A stretch of DNA of 15,930 bases from CAZXPG01 sp964643145 (lineage in GTDB: Bacteria; Pseudomonadota; Alphaproteobacteria; Rickettsiales; Arcanibacteraceae): NCBI GenBank assembly GCA_964643145.1, contig CAZXPG010000047.1, forward strand, positions 1 through 15,930. The letters are read 5' to 3'. Shown in pieces: positions 12,003-15,930 of this stretch. Numbering within the stretch: the first letter of the stretch is position 1; each line of letters begins with the position of its first letter. The position numbers were made by a program, and so were the translations under genes. The notes beneath the pieces were generated by a model. The model was not told where the DNA came from. It searched no databases and worked only from the letters and a program-made list of their open reading frames with translations.

Positions 12003-14873
12003 ATGGACGACTTTATCCGTGTGCGTGGTGCTAAGGAGCACAACCTGAAAAATGTTAGTATTGATTTGCCCCGTAATAAACTGATTGTGATTACCGGTTT
12101 GAGTGGTTCTGGCAAATCGTCGCTGGCCTTTGATACCATTTATGCCGAAGGCCAACGCCGTTATGTGGAAAGCCTGTCCGCCTATGCACGCCAGTTCTTA
12201 CAACTGCAAAATAAGCCCAATGTGGAATCGATTTCAGGTCTTTCTCCGGCCATTGCCATTGACCAGAAAACCACCTCCCGTAACCCGCGTTCTACGGTGG
12301 GAACCATTACCGAGATTTACGATTATTTGCGTCTGTTTTTTGCCCGTGTAGGAGTTCCCTATTCCCCTGCTACCGGTTTGCCGATTGAAAGCCAAACTGT
12401 CAGTCAGATGGCAGATGCCATTCTCGCCTTGCCGGAAGGTACACGTATCTATCTTTTAGCTCCGTTGGTGAAAGGTGCTAAAGGTGAGCACCGCAAAGAA
12501 CTGCTACTACTGAAAAAACAAGGGTTCCAGCGGGTTAAAATTGATGGTGAGCTGTATGAAATGGATGAGCTCCCCGCCATTGATAAAAACAAAAAACATA
12601 CAATTGAAATTGTTGTAGACCGGCTGGTAGTGAATAACGAGCTGGGCAACCGCCTTCCTGACAGTATAGAAACGGCACTGAAGATTGGTGATGGCGTGAT
12701 AACTGTCGATATTATTAATGAAAATAGCGAAGAAGAACCAAAGCGGCTGATTTTCTCTGAGAAATTCTCCTGCCCAGTATCTGGTTTCCAAATTGGTGAA
12801 ATTGAACCACGCATGTTTTCCTTCAACAGCCCTTATGGTGCCTGCCCTTCCTGTGATGGGCTGGGAACAGAAGTGTTTTTTGATCCAGACCTAGTTGTGC
12901 CAAACACCAAACTTTCACTGCGAGAAGGTGCCATTGCGCCGTGGGGCGATATGGCCGTATCGCGCTATCAGTTGCAAACGCTGGAAAGCCTGGCCACTCA
13001 CTATGATTTCTCATTGGAATACCCATTTGAAGATCTCCCCAAAAGCATTAAAGAAATGCTGCTTTATGGTTCAGGGGAAGAAGAGATCGCCATGAAATAC
13101 CATGATGGCTTACGCACTCAGTCTGTCACCAAACCCTTTGAGGGGGTAATCCCCGCTTTAGAGAAACGCTGGGCAGAAGCAGATGCACAGTGGATGAAAG
13201 AGGAAATGGCTAAATTCCAGGGTGAAGGCAAATGTAGCCATTGCGAAGGCCACCGCTTAAAACCAGAATCACTCTGCATTAAAATTGCTGATATGCATAT
13301 TGGCCATATTAGTGCCCTAACCATTGAACAGGCAGTGGAGTGGATGGAGTCCGTCCATACCAAACTGAATGCTACCCAGAACCAGATTGCAGAACGTATC
13401 CTGCGCGAGCTCAAAGAGCGTTTGGGTTTCTTAAAAAATGTCGGGCTTGATTACCTTACGCTTTCACGTGGCTCTGGTACACTCTCTGGCGGTGAAAGCC
13501 AGCGTATCCGCCTTGCTTCGCAGATTGGCTCAGGGTTAAGTGGCGTGCTCTATATTTTGGATGAGCCTTCTATTGGGCTACACCAGTGTGATAACACTAA
13601 ACTGATTAAAACATTGAAAAAACTGCGTAACCTGGGCAATACCGTGATTGTGGTAGAGCATGACGAAGAAACCATGCGTGAAGCCGATCACCTGATTGAT
13701 ATTGGCCCAGGGGCTGGCGTGCATGGCGGTAGGGTGATTGCTGAAGGAACGCCAGAAGAAGTGCAGGAAATCGAAGCAAGCATTACCGGCCAGTATATGA
13801 AAGGCACCAAGTCGATTCCGGTGCCGGTTAAACGCCGCAAAGGCCACGAAGGCAAATCCATTACACTCACCGGCGCACGTTCCAATAACCTGCGTAATGT
13901 GGATGTTACCGTACCGCTTGGCACGTTTTGCTGCGTTACGGGGGTGTCAGGGGGTGGAAAATCCAGTCTTATCATTCATACGCTCTATAAGGCGGCGATT
14001 CATAAACTAGAAGGCACCAAAACCAAACCTGGAGAGCATGACACGCTCACAGGCCTAGAGCATATTGATAAGATTATTGAAATTGACCAGTCTCCTATTG
14101 GCCGTACACCACGCTCCAACCCCGCTACCTATACCGGTGCTTTTACCCCTATCCGTGACTGGTATGTGGGGCTGCCTGAGTCTAAGGCGCGTGGCTATAA
14201 GCCGGGGCGTTTCTCCTTCAATGTGAAAGGGGGGCGCTGCGAAGCCTGTCAGGGTGATGGCATGATTAAGATTGAAATGCACTTCTTGCCTGATGTCTAT
14301 GTGAAATGTGACGCTTGTGAAGGGAAGCGCTATAATCGCGAAACGCTGGAGGTGAAATATAAAGGCAAGTCTATTTCCGATGTGCTGGATATGACTGTAG
14401 AAGATGCGTTACAATTCTTCGATAAAATTCCTGTTATCCGCGAAAAAATGGAAGCACTGATGGAAGTGGGCTTAGGTTATATCACTATTGGCCAGTCTGC
14501 CACCACCCTTTCTGGGGGGGAGGCGCAACGTGTCAAGCTGGCAAAAGAACTCTCCCGCCGTTCCACCGGACGCACGCTGTATATTCTGGACGAACCTACC
14601 ACCGGATTACATAGCGATGATATTGCCAAACTGCTAAGAGTGTTGCATAAGCTAGTGGAGATGAGTAATACCGTGCTGGTAATTGAACATAATATGGATG
14701 TGATTAAAACATCGGATTGGATTATTGACATTGGCCCAGGGGGAGGCGATAAAGGAGGATACTTGGTTGTAGCCGGAACGCCTGAGCATGTGGCAGAAAC
14801 TAAAGCAAGTATGACGGGAGAATATCTTAAATATTACCTTGAGAAAGCGCAAAAACTTCAGGTGGTTGCATAA
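12003..14873 (+). CDS. uvrA: Excinuclease ABC subunit UvrA
   Basis: UvrA is the DNA-damage sensor of nucleotide excision repair; as a dimer it loads UvrB on lesions. The 956-residue product has the family's full length. The first ATPase half has Walker A GLSGSGKSS (32-40) and, after the UvrB-binding and insertion domains, signature LSGGES and Walker B ILDEPSIGLH near 494-523. The second half has Walker A GVSGGGKSS (647-655), then signature LSGGEAQR and LDEPTTGLH. The C-terminal zinc finger is intact (Cys746, 749, 769, 772), as is CSHC at 411-414. The first zinc finger has Ser260 in place of its second Cys (Cys257, 281 and 284 remain), a form I associate with alphaproteobacterial UvrA. GGAAGGA supports the ATG at 12003. 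Confidence 0.97.
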   Translation: MDDFIRVRGAKEHNLKNVSIDLPRNKLIVITGLSGSGKSSLAFDTIYAEGQRRYVESLSAYARQFLQLQNKPNVESISGLSPAIAIDQKTTSRNPRSTVGTITEIYDYLRLFFARVGVPYSPATGLPIESQTVSQMADAILALPEGTRIYLLAPLVKGAKGEHRKELLLLKKQGFQRVKIDGELYEMDELPAIDKNKKHTIEIVVDRLVVNNELGNRLPDSIETALKIGDGVITVDIINENSEEEPKRLIFSEKFSCPVSGFQIGEIEPRMFSFNSPYGACPSCDGLGTEVFFDPDLVVPNTKLSLREGAIAPWGDMAVSRYQLQTLESLATHYDFSLEYPFEDLPKSIKEMLLYGSGEEEIAMKYHDGLRTQSVTKPFEGVIPALEKRWAEADAQWMKEEMAKFQGEGKCSHCEGHRLKPESLCIKIADMHIGHISALTIEQAVEWMESVHTKLNATQNQIAERILRELKERLGFLKNVGLDYLTLSRGSGTLSGGESQRIRLASQIGSGLSGVLYILDEPSIGLHQCDNTKLIKTLKKLRNLGNTVIVVEHDEETMREADHLIDIGPGAGVHGGRVIAEGTPEEVQEIEASITGQYMKGTKSIPVPVKRRKGHEGKSITLTGARSNNLRNVDVTVPLGTFCCVTGVSGGGKSSLIIHTLYKAAIHKLEGTKTKPGEHDTLTGLEHIDKIIEIDQSPIGRTPRSNPATYTGAFTPIRDWYVGLPESKARGYKPGRFSFNVKGGRCEACQGDGMIKIEMHFLPDVYVKCDACEGKRYNRETLEVKYKGKSISDVLDMTVEDALQFFDKIPVIREKMEALMEVGLGYITIGQSATTLSGGEAQRVKLAKELSRRSTGRTLYILDEPTTGLHSDDIAKLLRVLHKLVEMSNTVLVIEHNMDVIKTSDWIIDIGPGGGDKGGYLVVAGTPEHVAETKASMTGEYLKYYLEKAQKLQVVA

Positions 14874-14932
14874 AATGAGTGCATCTCTTGTGTGATGCAA
14901 TCTAATCAACGTTTGAACTGTGAGCAGACTAT

Positions 14933-15868
14933 ATGGCATTAAATACAAACCAGCAGGATGAGATCAAACGCCTGCGTTCCATCACACATAATACAGGGCG
15001 TGCTACGGTGCCCGCACTTGAGAAACTGTTGTTTCAGCCTATTCCGGTGCTCGACCACGGCTTTGTACGGGTGGTAGATTATATGGGGGATGATAATGCT
15101 GTGGTGCAGGCTGCCCGTGTCTCGTATGGCAAAGGTACGAAAAGGGTAAATGAGGATGCCGGGCTGATACGTTATCTGATGCGTCACCGCCACACCACTC
15201 CGTTTGAAATGTGTGAGATTAAGTTCCATATTAAACTGCCGATTTTTATTGCACGGCAATGGATTCGCCACCGCACCGCTAATGTGAATGAATATTCAGC
15301 CCGCTATTCGGTGCTGGGGAAGGAGTTCTATCTTCCATCTCCTGAGCAGATTTCTCCGCAATCGAAAGCCAACCACCAAGGCCGAAGCGACCGTGCACTC
15401 AATTTTGATGAGGCAAGCCGCGTACTTGCTATCCTTAAAGATGATGCAGAGCGTTGCTACAGCCATTATATAGAAATGCTAAATGAAGACCATAACGGTA
15501 ATGTGATCGATGAAAAACGCTCTGGGCTTGCACGCGAGCTGGCACGTATGAACCTGACGCTGAACTATTACACGGAATGGTACTGGAAAATTGACCTGCA
15601 TAATATTCTGCATTTCCTTTCGTTGCGCGCTGATAGCCATGCCCAATATGAAATCCGTGCCTATGCTGATGTGATGCTAGATATTATTAAAAAATGGGTA
15701 CCAATTACCTATGAAGCTTTTATGGAATATCGCGTGCGTGGCCTTACTCTTTCCGGTAATGGGTTGCAGGTGGTAAAAGATTTTCTACGGGGCAAAACTC
15801 CTACCCAGGAAAGTAGCGGATTAAGCAAGCGCGAGTGGAAGGAATTGATAGAGATATTGGGCAGTTGA
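14933..15868 (+). CDS. thyX: FAD-dependent thymidylate synthase ThyX
   Basis: ThyX makes dTMP from dUMP using methylene-tetrahydrofolate and reduced FAD, and usually replaces ThyA. The 311-residue protein carries the ThyX motif as RHRTANVNEYSAR (112-124), preceded by IARQWI. The usual Ser at the sixth motif position is Asn117; other motif residues are kept. A second conserved region, LNYYTEWYWKIDLHNILHFLSLR...HAQYEIR, holds dUMP and FAD ligands. The ATG at 14933 has no strong Shine-Dalgarno. The gene lies 59 bp after uvrA on the same strand and could be co-transcribed. The stop codon is followed by TTGAGGTTA and then, 3 bp on, by an inverted copy of the repeat element. Confidence 0.95.
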   Translation: MALNTNQQDEIKRLRSITHNTGRATVPALEKLLFQPIPVLDHGFVRVVDYMGDDNAVVQAARVSYGKGTKRVNEDAGLIRYLMRHRHTTPFEMCEIKFHIKLPIFIARQWIRHRTANVNEYSARYSVLGKEFYLPSPEQISPQSKANHQGRSDRALNFDEASRVLAILKDDAERCYSHYIEMLNEDHNGNVIDEKRSGLARELARMNLTLNYYTEWYWKIDLHNILHFLSLRADSHAQYEIRAYADVMLDIIKKWVPITYEAFMEYRVRGLTLSGNGLQVVKDFLRGKTPTQESSGLSKREWKELIEILGS

Positions 15869-15876
15869 GGTTAATG

Positions 15877-15930
15877 TAACCTCAGTTTTGGATAAGCTAC
15901 GCTTATCCAAAACTGTCAACTATTTGAAAA
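15877..15930. mobile_element. Inverted partial copy of the TAACCTCAG element, cut by the window end
   Basis: All 54 bases are the exact reverse complement of 11777-11830, the right end of the complete element, including the perfect 15-bp hairpin. The copy therefore lies in the opposite orientation and continues beyond the window. Complete identity suggests recent movement or gene conversion. It starts 8 bp after the thyX stop. Confidence 0.85.

Noticed and set aside
12771..12854. Missing cysteine in the first UvrA zinc finger as a sign of a broken gene
   Set aside because: The change CPxC to CPVS is, to my knowledge, common in alphaproteobacterial UvrA, and the ORF is full length with all other motifs.
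14880..14899. TGCATC/GATGCA stem between uvrA and thyX as an intrinsic terminator
   Set aside because: The stem is only 6 bp and has no following T-run, so it would hardly stop transcription.

Overview
This window looks like a chromosomal segment of an alphaproteobacterium, probably a small-genome or host-associated lineage in the Rickettsiales/Holosporales direction; the lineage is an inference. The evidence is a pdhA-pdhB-pdhC-lpd pyruvate dehydrogenase operon with a short E1 beta that lacks a lipoyl domain, a UvrA whose first zinc finger reads CPVSGF, a ThyX-type thymidylate synthase, UbiX, a YdcH/DUF465 protein, and gene spacers full of palindromic repeats. Sampled lines of housekeeping genes are about 50-55% GC, while accessory genes fall to about 30-35%.

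Layout. Positions 1-297 hold a chain of six hairpins with inverted terminal repeats, directly 3' of ubiX (870-298, minus). A leader with a strong hairpin precedes ydcH (1133-1321, plus). A type IV pilin-like protein with an EF-hand loop follows (2085-1390, minus). The plus-strand pyruvate dehydrogenase operon then runs pdhA (2277), pdhB (3318), pdhC (4325), an AT-rich unknown ORF (5609), an mntA-hepT toxin-antitoxin pair (5919-6562) and lpd (6546-7940). The toxin-antitoxin pair is therefore embedded in a core metabolic operon, and hepT overlaps lpd by 17 nt. A minus-strand accessory operon follows in transcription order: ABC exporter (11450-9684), P-loop kinase-like protein (9661-9134), ABM-family protein (9137-8832) and SAM methyltransferase (8835-8053). 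Its last three genes are linked by ATGA overlaps. After a 550 bp spacer come uvrA (12003-14873) and thyX (14933-15868), both plus.

The most striking non-coding signal is a repeat family whose ends read TAACCTCAGTTTTGGATAA and whose ends are themselves hairpins. One complete copy (244 bp, bounded by TA) lies at 11587-11830. An inverted copy starts at 15877 and runs off the window; its 54 visible bases are the exact reverse complement of the complete copy's right end. A left-end fragment lies at 7946, a decayed single hairpin at 2107-2150, and an exact 19-bp half-arm provides the pdhB stop codon at the pdhB-pdhC junction. A second, unrelated family with the same 'hairpins between hairpin ends' design is at 10-291. 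These look like non-autonomous, MITE-like elements that settle immediately behind genes.

In function, the window combines core metabolism (pyruvate to acetyl-CoA, ubiquinone cofactor synthesis, dTMP synthesis), DNA repair, and an accessory layer (toxin-antitoxin, exporter/methyltransferase operon, mobile repeats).
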